Positions 31,605-44,482 of a DNA stretch of 64,000 bases are shown here, in pieces. Within the stretch, counting starts at the first letter, position 1; each line of letters starts with the position of its first letter. Below the pieces are notes generated by a model. That model did not search any database. It was not told where the DNA came from and saw only the letters and a program-made list of their open reading frames with translations. The position numbers were made by a program, and so were the translations under genes. Source of the stretch: an uncultured Sphingopyxis sp. (GTDB lineage: Bacteria; Pseudomonadota; Alphaproteobacteria; Sphingomonadales; Sphingomonadaceae); the NCBI RefSeq assembly GCF_900078365.1, contig NZ_LT598653.1, positions 620,001 to 684,000 of the forward strand. Reading direction: 5' to 3'.

Positions 31605-33800
31605 ATGAACGACCCGACCCCCATCGATCCCGCGGGCGGTTGCCCGGTCCACCAGCCCGGCGGCGTCCGCGCCTTGCTCGGCCGCACCAACAAGGACTGG
31701 TGGCCCGAGATGCTGGCGACCGAGATCCTCAACCCCAACGGCCCGTCGAACCCGATGGGCGAGGATTTCGACTATGCCGCGGCGTTCAAGTCGCTCGACT
31801 ATCAGGCGCTCAAGGACGACCTGACCGCGCTGATGACCGACAGCCAGCCCTGGTGGCCGGCCGACTATGGTCATTACGGCCCCTTCTTCATCCGCATGGC
31901 GTGGCATGCCGCGGGCACCTATCGCACCGCCGACGGCCGCGGCGGCGCCAACAGCGGGCAGCAGCGTTTCGCGCCGCTCGACAGCTGGCCCGACAACGGC
32001 AATCTCGACAAGGCGCGGCGCCTGTTGTGGCCGATCAAGCAGAAATATGGCAACAAGATCAGCTGGGCCGACCTGTTCATCCTGACCGGCAATGTCGCGA
32101 TCGAAAGCATGGGCGGCCCCGTCTTCGGCTTCGGCGGCGGCCGCGCCGACGTCTATGAACCCGAACGCGACATTTATTGGGGCAGCGAGGATAAGTGGGT
32201 GAACGAGGGGGTGCAGACGCGCATCGCCCCCGAGCACGGCATGCACGAACTCGAAGGCCCGCTCGCCGCGATCCAGATGGGCCTGATCTACGTCAATCCC
32301 GAAGGGCCGGGCGGCAATCCCGATCCGCTCCAGTCGGCGCGCGACATCAAGGCGACCTTCGAGCGCATGGCGATGGACCATGAGGAGACCGTCGCGCTGA
32401 CCGCCGGCGGCCACACCTTCGGCAAGGCGCACGGCAATGGCGACGCGTCGCTGCTGGGTCACGCGCCCGCCGGGGCCGACCTCACGGCGCAGGGTTTCGG
32501 CTGGGTCAGCAGCAACCAGAGCGGCGTCGGCGAACATGCCGTGACCAGCGGGCTCGAGGGTGCGTGGGTCAACACGCCGACCCAATGGAGCGAGAATTAT
32601 TTCCGCCTGCTGCTCGACTATGAATATGAGCTGGTGAAATCGCCCGCCGGCGCGCAGCAATGGCAGCCGATCGACCAGAAGGAAGAGGATATGGCCCCCG
32701 CGGCCTGGGACGCTTCCAAAAAGGTCCCGACGATGATGACCACCGCCGACATGGCGCTGAAGGTCGATCCCGAGCTTCGCAAGATCAGCGAGAAATTCCG
32801 CAGCGACCACGAAGCGTTCAAGGACGCCTTCGCGCGCGCCTGGTTCAAGCTGACCCACCGCGACATGGGACCCAAGGTCCGCTACCTCGGCCCCGAAGTG
32901 CCCGCCGAAGATCTGATCTGGCAGGATCCGATCCCCGCCGGCGCCACGCCATCGGACGCCGAGGTCAAGGCGGTGAAGGAGAAGATCGCGGGGTCCGACC
33001 TGACGGTCAGCCAGTTGGTCAAGACCGCCTGGGCCTCGGCCAGCACCTATCGCAAGTCCGACTATCGCGGCGGCGCCAACGGCGCGCGCGTCCGCCTGTC
33101 GCCGCAGAAGGACTGGGAGGTCAATGAGCCCGCGATGCTCGCCCAGGTGCTGGGCACGCTCGACGGCCTGCGCGGCAATCTGTCGATGGCCGACGCGATC
33201 GTGCTCGGCGGCGTGGTCGGCCTTGAGAAAGCGATCAGGGACGCGGGCTTCAATGTCGCGGTCCCGTTCACCGGCGGCCGCGGCGATGCGACGCAGGAGC
33301 AGACCGACGCCGACAGCTTCGCGGTGATGGAGCCCGAGGCCGACGCCTTCCGCAACTATCTCGGCAAGAAGAAGCTCGCGGTGAAGACCGAGGAGATGAT
33401 GCTCGACCGGGCGTCGCTGCTCGGCCTTTCGGTGCCCGAGATGACGGTGTTGATAGGCGGCCTGCGCGTGCTCGGCGCCAATCACGGCGAGCGCGGCCAC
33501 GGCCATTTCACCAAAAGGTCGGGCCAGCTCACCAATGATTTCTTCGTCAACCTGCTCGACATGACCAATGTGTGGAAGGCGGTCGAGGGATCGGACGATC
33601 AGGAATATGTCGCCACCGACCGCACCAGCGGCGGCGAGACCTGGCGCGCGACCCGCGCCGACCTGATCTTCGGCTCGAACTCGGAACTGCGCGCGGTCGC
33701 CGAGGTCTATGCGCAGTCCGACAACGGCGAAAAGTTCGTCAAGGACTTCGTCAAGGCGTGGACCAAGGTGATGAACGCCGACCGTTTCGACCTCGCCTGA
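31605..33800 (+). CDS. katG: Bifunctional catalase-peroxidase
   Basis: This 731-residue class I heme peroxidase has two homologous halves. The N-terminal half carries the distal R97-x-x-W100-H101 site (FIRMAWHAAGTYR), the Tyr and Met of the Met-Tyr-Trp adduct (MGLIYVNPEGPGGNPDP and FERMAMDHEET) and the proximal His in TAGGHTFGKAHG. It destroys hydrogen peroxide by both catalase and peroxidase cycles. The start at 31605 follows GAGGAGAG. A second, unrelated catalase lies at 61.4 kb. A strong terminator follows. Confidence 0.97.
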   Translation: MNDPTPIDPAGGCPVHQPGGVRALLGRTNKDWWPEMLATEILNPNGPSNPMGEDFDYAAAFKSLDYQALKDDLTALMTDSQPWWPADYGHYGPFFIRMAWHAAGTYRTADGRGGANSGQQRFAPLDSWPDNGNLDKARRLLWPIKQKYGNKISWADLFILTGNVAIESMGGPVFGFGGGRADVYEPERDIYWGSEDKWVNEGVQTRIAPEHGMHELEGPLAAIQMGLIYVNPEGPGGNPDPLQSARDIKATFERMAMDHEETVALTAGGHTFGKAHGNGDASLLGHAPAGADLTAQGFGWVSSNQSGVGEHAVTSGLEGAWVNTPTQWSENYFRLLLDYEYELVKSPAGAQQWQPIDQKEEDMAPAAWDASKKVPTMMTTADMALKVDPELRKISEKFRSDHEAFKDAFARAWFKLTHRDMGPKVRYLGPEVPAEDLIWQDPIPAGATPSDAEVKAVKEKIAGSDLTVSQLVKTAWASASTYRKSDYRGGANGARVRLSPQKDWEVNEPAMLAQVLGTLDGLRGNLSMADAIVLGGVVGLEKAIRDAGFNVAVPFTGGRGDATQEQTDADSFAVMEPEADAFRNYLGKKKLAVKTEEMMLDRASLLGLSVPEMTVLIGGLRVLGANHGERGHGHFTKRSGQLTNDFFVNLLDMTNVWKAVEGSDDQEYVATDRTSGGETWRATRADLIFGSNSELRAVAEVYAQSDNGEKFVKDFVKAWTKVMNADRFDLA

Positions 33801-33861
33801 TCGCCCGCCCCGGTCCCGCATCATGCCGCGGGACCGGCGGCGGCCAAGGACGACGGGTCGC

Positions 33862-33904
33862 GACCCGCCCCCGGGGACATGGGCCCGGGGGCGGGTCTTC
33901 TTTT
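33862..33904 (+). terminator. Intrinsic terminator of katG
   Basis: GACCCGCCCCCGGG pairs with CCCGGGGGCGGGTC across a short loop, followed by TTCTTTT, 60 bases after the katG stop. Confidence 0.88.
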
Positions 33905-33978
33905 GGGGCCCATGCACCTGGCAGAGGGTGGCGGGCGTCACGGCGGTTTTGGGGCGGGGAGCAGGCGTTACCTCAGAA

Positions 33979-34068
33979 CGTCGCCCCCGCGAAGGCGGGG
34001 GCCGCAATCGGCCTTTTCCTGCGTCGCCGCATAAACCGGCAGCGGCCCCCGCCTTCGCGGGGGCGACG
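33979..34068. repeat. Inverted repeat pair, CGTCGCCCCCGCG-type
   Basis: GTCGCCCCCGCGAAGGCGGG and its exact inverse face each other across about 35 bases. The rest of the 390-base gap between katG and yciB holds the katG terminator and a weak promoter; no gene was seen. Confidence 0.85.
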
Positions 34069-34125
34069 GCTTATTCCGCTACCTGCCGTTCGCCACCCAC
34101 CAATGTTAACGACGTAAATTTCTGC

Positions 34126-34154
34126 TTGACCCTGCGCGGCGGAGCTACGATGTT
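34126..34154 (+). promoter_or_regulatory. Weak promoter candidate and operator-like element before yciB
   Basis: TTGACC (34126-34131), 17 bases, GATGTT. Overlapping its right end is an imperfect inverted repeat TGTTTACAACGATAACA (34151-34167), similar in shape to LacI-family operators. Both are pattern-based guesses. Confidence 0.3.
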
Positions 34155-34190
34155 TACAACGATAACATTGAGTCGCGAAAAGGATGCGTC

Positions 34191-34775
34191 ATGCGAACCC
34201 TCTTCTATGCCATCGGGCCGATGCTGTTCGACTCGCTCGGCATCCTCGTCTTTGCGGTGCTTCTGGTTGCGGGGGCGGGCATCGTTCCCGCGACGGTCGC
34301 GGGCACCGTCGTCGCGCTCGCGGTCGTCGGTTATGAACTGGCGCGGGGCAGGAAGGTCGCGGCGCTGCAATGGATCAGCCTCGCCTCGGTGCTCTTCACC
34401 GCCGCGGCGACCTTGTTCACCGGCGATCCGCGCTTCGTTATGGCGAAGCCGACGATCGTCTATCTGATCGTCGGCGGCGTGATGCTGCGCAAGGGCTGGC
34501 TGGGTCGCTATATCCCGCCCGAGCAGCTCGCGATCGTCGGCGACGTCATGGACCGCTTCGGCATGATCTGGGCGGCGCTGATGTTCATAAGCGCGGGGCT
34601 GAACCTGATCATCGCGCTCTTCTTCACCGCCTGGTGGCCGCTGTTCATCGGCATCTTTCCGCTGGCGTCGAAATTCACCCTGTTCGCGATCCACATCGCG
34701 GTGGTGCATATGATCACCCAGGCGCGGCTGCGCCGCCGCGCGGGCGGCGAGCTGCAGCCGCTGGCGGCCGAATAG
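34191..34775 (+). CDS. YciB/IspZ family inner membrane protein
   Basis: A 194-residue protein with five or six hydrophobic segments and the family-typical TLFTGDPRFVMAKPTIVYLIVGGVML segment after the first helices, plus AALMFISAGLNLIIAL and WWPLFIGIFPLASKF. YciB (intracellular septation protein A) affects envelope synthesis and septation in enterobacteria; its mechanism is unclear. It is longer at the C-terminus than E. coli YciB. It is convergent with lysC. Confidence 0.75.
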   Translation: MRTLFYAIGPMLFDSLGILVFAVLLVAGAGIVPATVAGTVVALAVVGYELARGRKVAALQWISLASVLFTAAATLFTGDPRFVMAKPTIVYLIVGGVMLRKGWLGRYIPPEQLAIVGDVMDRFGMIWAALMFISAGLNLIIALFFTAWWPLFIGIFPLASKFTLFAIHIAVVHMITQARLRRRAGGELQPLAAE

Positions 34776-34811
34776 CCCGGAGATTACCCTGCCGAGGTCA
34801 AGGCGTCCTTA

Positions 34812-34838
34812 GCCCCTCCCCTGAAGGGGAGGGGCTTG
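34812..34838. repeat. Single palindrome of the CCCCTCCCCT type
   Basis: One copy of the palindrome found twice at 5.2-5.3 kb, located between the convergent yciB and lysC stops, where it could act as a bidirectional terminator. Confidence 0.75.
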
Positions 34839-34861
34839 ATCCCGTCCAGACCGAACAGGTC

Positions 34862-36109
34862 CTACTCCGCGTCGAGCCCGTACGCCGTATGCAGCACCCG
34901 CACCGCGAGCTCGGTCTCGTCCTCGTCGATCAGCACGCTGACCTTGATCTCGCTGGTCGAGATCGCCTGGATGTTGATGCTGCGATCGGCCAGCGCGCGG
35001 AACATCGTGCTCGCGACCCCCGCGTGGCTCTTCATGCCGACGCCGACGACGCTGACCTTCGCCACCTTGTCGTCGCTGATGATGCGGTTGAATCCGATCT
35101 TGTCCTTCGCGCCTTCGATCAGGTCGATCGAGCGGAGGAGGTCGGTGCCCGGAACGGTGAAGGTCACGTCGGTCTCGCCCTTTTCGCGGCCGACGTTCTG
35201 GATGATCATGTCGACGTTGATCCCGGCCGCGGCGAGCGGGCCGAAGATGTTGGCGACCGCGCCCGGCTTGTCGGGGACGCGCGTGACGATGATCTTCGCT
35301 TCATTCTTGTCGTGGGCGATGCCGGTGATCAGCTGCCGTTCCATCTGATGTTCCTCTATTTCCTCGTCGCTGACGATCATCGTGCCTTTTGCGGGAGCCG
35401 CGTCGCCCTCGACGAAGCTGGAGAGCACCTGCACGCGCACGCCCATCTTCATCGCGAGCCCGACCGAGCGCGTCTGGAGCACCTTGGCGCCGACGCTCGC
35501 GAGTTCGAGCATTTCCTCATAGGTGACGAAATCGAGCTTGCGCGCGCGCGCGACGATGCGCGGGTCGGTGGTGTAGACGCCGTCGACGTCGGTGTAGATG
35601 TCGCAGCGGTCGGCCTTCACCGCGGCGGCGACCGCGACCGCGCTGGTGTCCGAGCCGCCGCGGCCGAGCGTCGCGACGCGGCCGTCGTCCATCATGCCCT
35701 GAAAGCCGGGGATCACCGCGACTTCGCCGCGTCCCATCGCGGCGGTCAGCGCGCCGGTGTCGATGTCGATGATGCGCGCGCGGGCGTGCGCTTCCTCGGT
35801 GCGGATCGGGAGCTGCCAGCCGAGCCAGCTGCGCGCGGGCACGCCCATCGCCTGCAGGGTCAGCGCGAGCAGGCCCGAGGTGACCTGCTCGCCCGCCGCG
35901 ACGACGACGTCATATTCGGCGGGATCGTAGCGCGGGTTCGCCTCGCGGCAGAAATTCACGAGCCGGTCGGTTTCGCCCGCCATTGCGGAGACGACGACCG
36001 CGACCTCATTGCCTTGCGCGACCTCGCGCGCGACGAGCTTCGCCACGGTGCGAATCCGCTCGGTGCCCGCCATCGACGTGCCCCCGAATTTCATCACGAT
36101 CCGCGCCAT
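34862..36109 (-). CDS. lysC: Aspartate kinase
   Basis: A 415-residue kinase with the N-terminal MKFGGTSM phosphate loop, the core ...VVVAAGEQVTSGLLA and GRGGSDTSAVAVAAA, and two C-terminal ACT domains (RVPDKPGAVANIFGPLAAAGI and VGVGMKSHAGVASTMFRALADRSI). It catalyses the first step of the Lys/Met/Thr/Ile and diaminopimelate pathway, and the ACT domains imply feedback by lysine or threonine. ATG 36109 is preferred; the frame is open 86 codons further but without similarity. It diverges from ubiG, a common alphaproteobacterial arrangement. Confidence 0.96.
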   Translation of the reverse strand: MARIVMKFGGTSMAGTERIRTVAKLVAREVAQGNEVAVVVSAMAGETDRLVNFCREANPRYDPAEYDVVVAAGEQVTSGLLALTLQAMGVPARSWLGWQLPIRTEEAHARARIIDIDTGALTAAMGRGEVAVIPGFQGMMDDGRVATLGRGGSDTSAVAVAAAVKADRCDIYTDVDGVYTTDPRIVARARKLDFVTYEEMLELASVGAKVLQTRSVGLAMKMGVRVQVLSSFVEGDAAPAKGTMIVSDEEIEEHQMERQLITGIAHDKNEAKIIVTRVPDKPGAVANIFGPLAAAGINVDMIIQNVGREKGETDVTFTVPGTDLLRSIDLIEGAKDKIGFNRIISDDKVAKVSVVGVGMKSHAGVASTMFRALADRSINIQAISTSEIKVSVLIDEDETELAVRVLHTAYGLDAE

Positions 36110-36269
36110 CTCGCCCCGCTTTCCTGATCTGGTTTCGGCCGCAACTTTCCCTTGGATTTCCGCGGCGCTCGCGTCGTTACGGAAGGGGGAGGGCGATGGC
36201 AAGCGTGAGAACCTATGCGCGCGATAGAATTTCTTGCATGGCGCGAGGCGCGGTGCCACATCGCGGGGC

Positions 36270-36995
36270 ATGAGCGCCGCGACGATCAACCCGCACGAAG
36301 CCGCCCATTTCGGCGCGCTCGCCGCCGACTGGTGGGACCCGCATGGTTCGTCGGCGATGCTGCACAAGCTGAACCCCGTGCGGCTCGCCTATATCCGCGA
36401 CCGGATCGACGCGCATTGGCACGTCGACGCGCGCGAGCGTCATCCGCTCGCGGGCCGCACCGCGCTCGACGTCGGCTGCGGCGCGGGGCTGCTCGCTGAG
36501 CCGCTGGCGCGGATGGGCGCGAAGGTCACCGGCGTCGATGCGGCGCCCGAGAATATCGCGGCGGCGAAGGAGCATGCGGCCGGGCAGGGGCTTGCGATCG
36601 CCTATTTCTCGGGCGAACTCGCCGCGCTGCCGCCCGCGACCTTCGACCTCGTCACCTCGATGGAGGTCGTCGAGCATGTCGCCGATCCCGCCGCCTTCGT
36701 CGGCGGGCTCGCGGCGCGGCTCGCGCCCGGCGGGCTGATGATCCTCTCGACCCCGAACCGGACGATGCTGTCGAAGCTGCTGCTCGTCGAGGCGGCCGAA
36801 CGCGTCGGCGCGGTGCCGCGCGGGACGCACGACTGGGACCGGTTCCTGAAGCCCGAGGAATTGACGAAGCTGCTCGAAGGCGCGGGGCTCGAGGTGATCG
36901 ACCGCACCGGCCTGTCGCCCTCGGCCGCCAAGGGTTTCAAGCTCGGCGGCAGCGAGGCGCTCAACTATCTGGTCGCGGCGCGGTGGCCCGACTGA
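36270..36995 (+). CDS. ubiG: UbiG, 3-demethylubiquinone-9 / 2-polyprenyl-6-hydroxyphenol O-methyltransferase
   Basis: This 241-residue methyltransferase starts with NPHEAAHFGALAADWWDPHG, the UbiG-specific N-terminus, then motif I LDVGCGAGLLAEPLARMGAKVTGVD, VTSMEVVEHV and LILSTPNRT-like LMILSTPNRT. It carries out both O-methylation steps of ubiquinone synthesis. ATG 36270 is the family start. Confidence 0.95.
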   Translation: MSAATINPHEAAHFGALAADWWDPHGSSAMLHKLNPVRLAYIRDRIDAHWHVDARERHPLAGRTALDVGCGAGLLAEPLARMGAKVTGVDAAPENIAAAKEHAAGQGLAIAYFSGELAALPPATFDLVTSMEVVEHVADPAAFVGGLAARLAPGGLMILSTPNRTMLSKLLLVEAAERVGAVPRGTHDWDRFLKPEELTKLLEGAGLEVIDRTGLSPSAAKGFKLGGSEALNYLVAARWPD

Positions 36996-37014
36996 AACAG
37001 GGGCCGGGAAATGA

Positions 37015-37206
37015 CCGTCGCCCCCGCGTAAACCGACGGCGGCCCCCGCCTGCGCGGGGGCGACGGTTGGAGCATGATCATCCTTACCTGAATCGTCATC
37101 CCGGCGAAGGCCGGGATGACGGATACGGAGAGGAAGCGTCAGGCCGCTGAAGACCCCCGCCTTCGCGGGGGTTGACGCTTCGGAACCCCCGGCCTTCGCC
37201 GGGGAT
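37015..37206. repeat. Compound array of inverted GC-rich repeats
   Basis: Three successive repeat pairs lie between the convergent ubiG and GST-like genes: CGTCGCCCCCGCG-type (37017-37065), CGTCATCCCGGCGAAGG palindrome (about 37094-37121), and CCCCCGCCTTCGCGGGGG with CCCCCGGCCTTCGCCGGGG (about 37154-37205). This is the densest cluster of these repeats in the window. Confidence 0.82.
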
Positions 37207-37217
37207 TCCGTGGCGCG

Positions 37218-37889
37218 TCAAAAGTCCACATCCTCGTAATATTTCGGCGGGCTGACGATCTCCATCCGCTCCGCCAGCAAGGGGCGAAAGCTGGGGCGCG
37301 ATTTCAGCCCCGAATACCAGCCCTTGGTCTGCTCGTGCCCCGTCCAGTCGATGCCGCCGAGATAGTCGGCGACCGAGATATGCGCCGCCGCGGTCAGGTC
37401 GGCGAGGCTCATCGTCGCGCCGGCGAGCCAGGTGCGGTGGTCGATCAGATAATCGACATAGTCGAGATGATTGTTCGCCGCCTTCATCGCCTCGCGCAGC
37501 GCGCCGCCGTCGGGCGGCTGGCGATGGACGATGCGCTTCTGCATTCGCTCGAACAGCAAGGGCCCGGTGACTTCATAATAGAAATCATGGTCGAACCAGG
37601 CGGTCAGCCGGCGGATCTCGGCGCGGTTCGCCGCGGTGCCGTTGATCATCGCCTTGCCTTCGACCGTCTCCTCGAAATATTCGGCGATCGCCATGCTGTC
37701 GATCAGCACCTGACCGCGCGCCTGATCGACCATCACCGGGGTGCGGCCGGCGGGGTTGAGGTCGATGAACTCGTCGCGGCGCTCCCACGGCGATTCGCGC
37801 ACCAATTCGTACCCGACGCCCTTTTCGCCCAGCAAAAGGCGGACCTTGCGCGAAAAGGGACAGAGCGGGAATTGATAGAGTTGCCACAT
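37218..37889 (-). CDS. GST-fold protein, FzlA-like (FtsZ-binding division factor)
   Basis: The 223-residue protein has a GST N-terminal thioredoxin domain (YQFPLCPFSRKVRLLLGEKG) and an all-helical C-terminal domain (LTAWFDHDFYYEVTGPLLFERMQKR). The extreme C-terminus PPKYYEDVDF resembles the conserved tail by which FzlA of Caulobacter contacts FtsZ, and the middle segment fits FzlA better than catalytic GSTs. I infer an FtsZ-binding role in constriction; an ordinary GST is the alternative. ATG 37889 is the family start. Confidence 0.7.
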   Translation of the reverse strand: MWQLYQFPLCPFSRKVRLLLGEKGVGYELVRESPWERRDEFIDLNPAGRTPVMVDQARGQVLIDSMAIAEYFEETVEGKAMINGTAANRAEIRRLTAWFDHDFYYEVTGPLLFERMQKRIVHRQPPDGGALREAMKAANNHLDYVDYLIDHRTWLAGATMSLADLTAAAHISVADYLGGIDWTGHEQTKGWYSGLKSRPSFRPLLAERMEIVSPPKYYEDVDF

Positions 37890-37945
37890 AAGTCCGGCAT
37901 AGCGGCAGCGGGGCGTGGCGCGCAACGGCTATGCGAACAACCCAC

Positions 37946-38023
37946 CGTCATCCCGGCGCAGGCCGGGATCTCGACCTTGCATAACAACGCACCGGCGAGA
38001 TCCCGGCCTGCGCCGGGATGACG
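37946..38023. repeat. Inverted repeat pair, CGTCATCCCGGCGCAGG-type
   Basis: CGTCATCCCGGCGCAGGCCG and its exact inverse face each other across about 22 bases, between two minus-strand genes. The same type occurs at 43221-43300. Confidence 0.85.
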
Positions 38024-38034
38024 AAGTGAGGGGT

Positions 38035-38460
38035 TTATCGGCGCGCGTCGGCGCGCTCGCGCTCCCACTGCGCGGCAAGGTCACGCGCCATGTCCTTGAG
38101 CACCGGCGCATAAGCCGCGAGCGCCGCCGCGGCATGGCCCGCCATGCGCGTCGTCGCGCGGACGTCGTCGCCCATGCGCTCGGCATAATAGGGGTCGCTG
38201 CCCGTCACTTCGCCGAGCGTCGCGTCGGGCGGGATGTATGCGGCGTCGGATTCGGGATCGACCTGCGCGACGGCTTTTGCGAGCGGCCCCACCTGCATCT
38301 GCATCAGCGCGCCGACGATCGCGGTGATCGTTTCGGCCATGCGGTCCTGCGCCGCCGGATCGTTGAGCACGGCGACGGTGTCGTTCATCTCGCTGGCGGC
38401 CGCGGGCAGCGGCGCCGCGAGCGCGGCGAGGGGGAGGGCGATGAGGGCGAGACGGGTCAT
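38035..38460 (-). CDS. Exported alpha-helical hypothetical protein
   Basis: A 141-residue protein with a signal peptide (LIALPLAALAAPLPAAAS), then amphipathic helices (MAETITAIVGALMQMQVGPLAKAV), an acidic middle segment and an Ala-rich C-terminal helix. The start at 38460 has an AAAGGAC ribosome binding site. No family was recognised. Confidence 0.65.
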   Translation of the reverse strand: MTRLALIALPLAALAAPLPAAASEMNDTVAVLNDPAAQDRMAETITAIVGALMQMQVGPLAKAVAQVDPESDAAYIPPDATLGEVTGSDPYYAERMGDDVRATTRMAGHAAAALAAYAPVLKDMARDLAAQWERERADARR

Positions 38461-38579
38461 GACTCGGTCCTTTCGAGGGACGAGGGGGTGCAGTAAGGCG
38501 GCGTCTTTAGCCCAAAGACGCTTTCGCTGGGGTGAACATATCATGCCTTGCGGCGGACCGATGCAAGGACGCGTCTAAC

Positions 38580-38657
38580 CGTCGCCCCCGCGAAGGCGGG
38601 GGCCGCTGGAGATACGGCGCAAGGCCGATGGCGGCCCCCGCCTTCGCGGGGGCGACG
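38580..38657. repeat. Inverted repeat pair after gltB, CGTCGCCCCCGCG-type
   Basis: GTCGCCCCCGCGAAGGCGGG faces its exact inverse across about 25 bases, starting 6 bases after the gltB stop. It is the same type as at 33979-34068 and could stabilise or end the gltB transcript. Confidence 0.85.
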
Positions 38658-38662
38658 AATAT

Positions 38663-43192
<4,530 letters not shown>

Positions 43193-43220
43193 CTTCGTCC
43201 TGACGGTCCTGTTTCCCTAT

Positions 43221-43300
43221 CGTCATCCCGGCGAAGGCCGGGATCTCATCGGTGCATTGTCAACTCGCCCGTCGAGATCCCGGCCTGCGCCGGGATGACG
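43221..43300. repeat. Inverted repeat pair between gltB and the DUF2059 gene
   Basis: CGTCATCCCGGCGAAGGCCG and its near-exact inverse face each other across about 26 bases. Confidence 0.85.
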
Positions 43301-43307
43301 GAGGGCT

Positions 43308-44462
43308 TTAGTCGGAAGGTTTGTTGTCCAGCCGCGCGCGCGCCTTCTCGGCGGCTTCGGCTTCGGCTTCGAGATAGGCGGTCGCGGCAGCGGCCGAGGC
43401 GGCTTCCAGTTCCTCGACGCGCTTCACGTCATCGGCCGACCAGTTGGTGCGGTCATAGGCGGGATCGTCGACCGCCACCGCGGCATCGGCCGCCACCGCG
43501 GCGGCATCCGCGGCCTCGCTGGCGGCCTCGACCGCATAATCGTCGGCCGCATCGACCGCGACCGCGTCGGCGGCTTCCGTCGCCTCGCTGTTCCACAGGT
43601 CGCGATGTTCCTCGAGCGTCTTCACATCGACCTTCAACAGCTTGGCGAGCTTGCCGAGTTCCTTGTCGTCGAAGTCCGAAAGCTGCTTCTCCTTGGGCAG
43701 GTCCTTCAGATCCTTCTCGATCGCGGGCGCGCGGTCGATGAATTTGGTGATCAGCGGAGGCACCGCCTTGATCACCGCGACCATCACTTCGGGATCGGCC
43801 TGCAGCGCCATCCATTCGCCGGCATAGAGCTGGCCTGTCGGCGTCGCGAGGAAGTCATTGAGGTCGGTGAGCTCAGCGCCGGTGAACTTGCGCGCATAGG
43901 CCTTGGCGAGCCCCTCGCGCATCGGCGGCTCCATGTCGGCGAGCGCCTCGCTGATCAGCGGCTTGATCACCCGGTTGATCTGCTCGTCGCGTTCCTTGCG
44001 GTGCGGGTCGAACATGTCGGCGACCTTGCCCTTCGTCGCCTCGTCGAGCGCGGCGATCTGGTCGCTTTCGACGCCGGTCTTGATCGAGAGCATCAGGTCG
44101 GACTGGCCGCCGAACTCGCCCATGAACGTCTTGAACATCTTGCCATAGAGGTTGTCGACCATCTTCTCGATGCTGCCGGCCGGGATCAGCGCGGCGGTCG
44201 TCTGCTGCGCCAGCGTCAGGCGCGCGGGGTCGATCGGCGGCAGGTCGCTCGTGTCGAACATCTTTTCGATCAGCGCGATCGCCTCGTCCATTTCGCGCTG
44301 CATCTTGGCCTTGGCCTCGGCAGGGTCGGATGCAGGATCTTCCTGATCGACGGAATAGGAGATGATTTCGGCGTGCGTTTCCTGCTGCACGGCTCCGGCC
44401 GGTGCCAGCGGAGTCAAGGCGGCGGCACCGGCGAGCAGGATCGATTGGAACGACGGCATCAT
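43308..44462 (-). CDS. Exported DUF2059-type protein with Ala-rich tail
   Basis: A 384-residue protein: signal peptide (LLAGAAALTPLAPAGA), a helical region, a DUF2059-like domain (about 190-260: ADMEPPMREGLAKAYARKFT, then ELTDLNDFLATPTGQLYAGE), and a low-complexity Ala/Asp/Val/Glu tail of about 80 residues that is probably a helix or disordered. The function of DUF2059 is unknown. I prefer the ATG at 44462, which has a GGAAGGAAA ribosome binding site; ATG 44486 overlaps the gltD stop by ATGA and is possible. It lies between gltD and gltB in the same direction. Confidence 0.72.
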   Translation of the reverse strand: MMPSFQSILLAGAAALTPLAPAGAVQQETHAEIISYSVDQEDPASDPAEAKAKMQREMDEAIALIEKMFDTSDLPPIDPARLTLAQQTTAALIPAGSIEKMVDNLYGKMFKTFMGEFGGQSDLMLSIKTGVESDQIAALDEATKGKVADMFDPHRKERDEQINRVIKPLISEALADMEPPMREGLAKAYARKFTGAELTDLNDFLATPTGQLYAGEWMALQADPEVMVAVIKAVPPLITKFIDRAPAIEKDLKDLPKEKQLSDFDDKELGKLAKLLKVDVKTLEEHRDLWNSEATEAADAVAVDAADDYAVEAASEAADAAAVAADAAVAVDDPAYDRTNWSADDVKRVEELEAASAAAATAYLEAEAEAAEKARARLDNKPSD

Positions 44463-44482
44463 ATATTTCCTTCCCTGTTTGG

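Noticed and set aside
36110..36269. Lysine riboswitch before lysC
   Set aside because: The 160-base divergent gap is too short and shows none of the expected conserved core.
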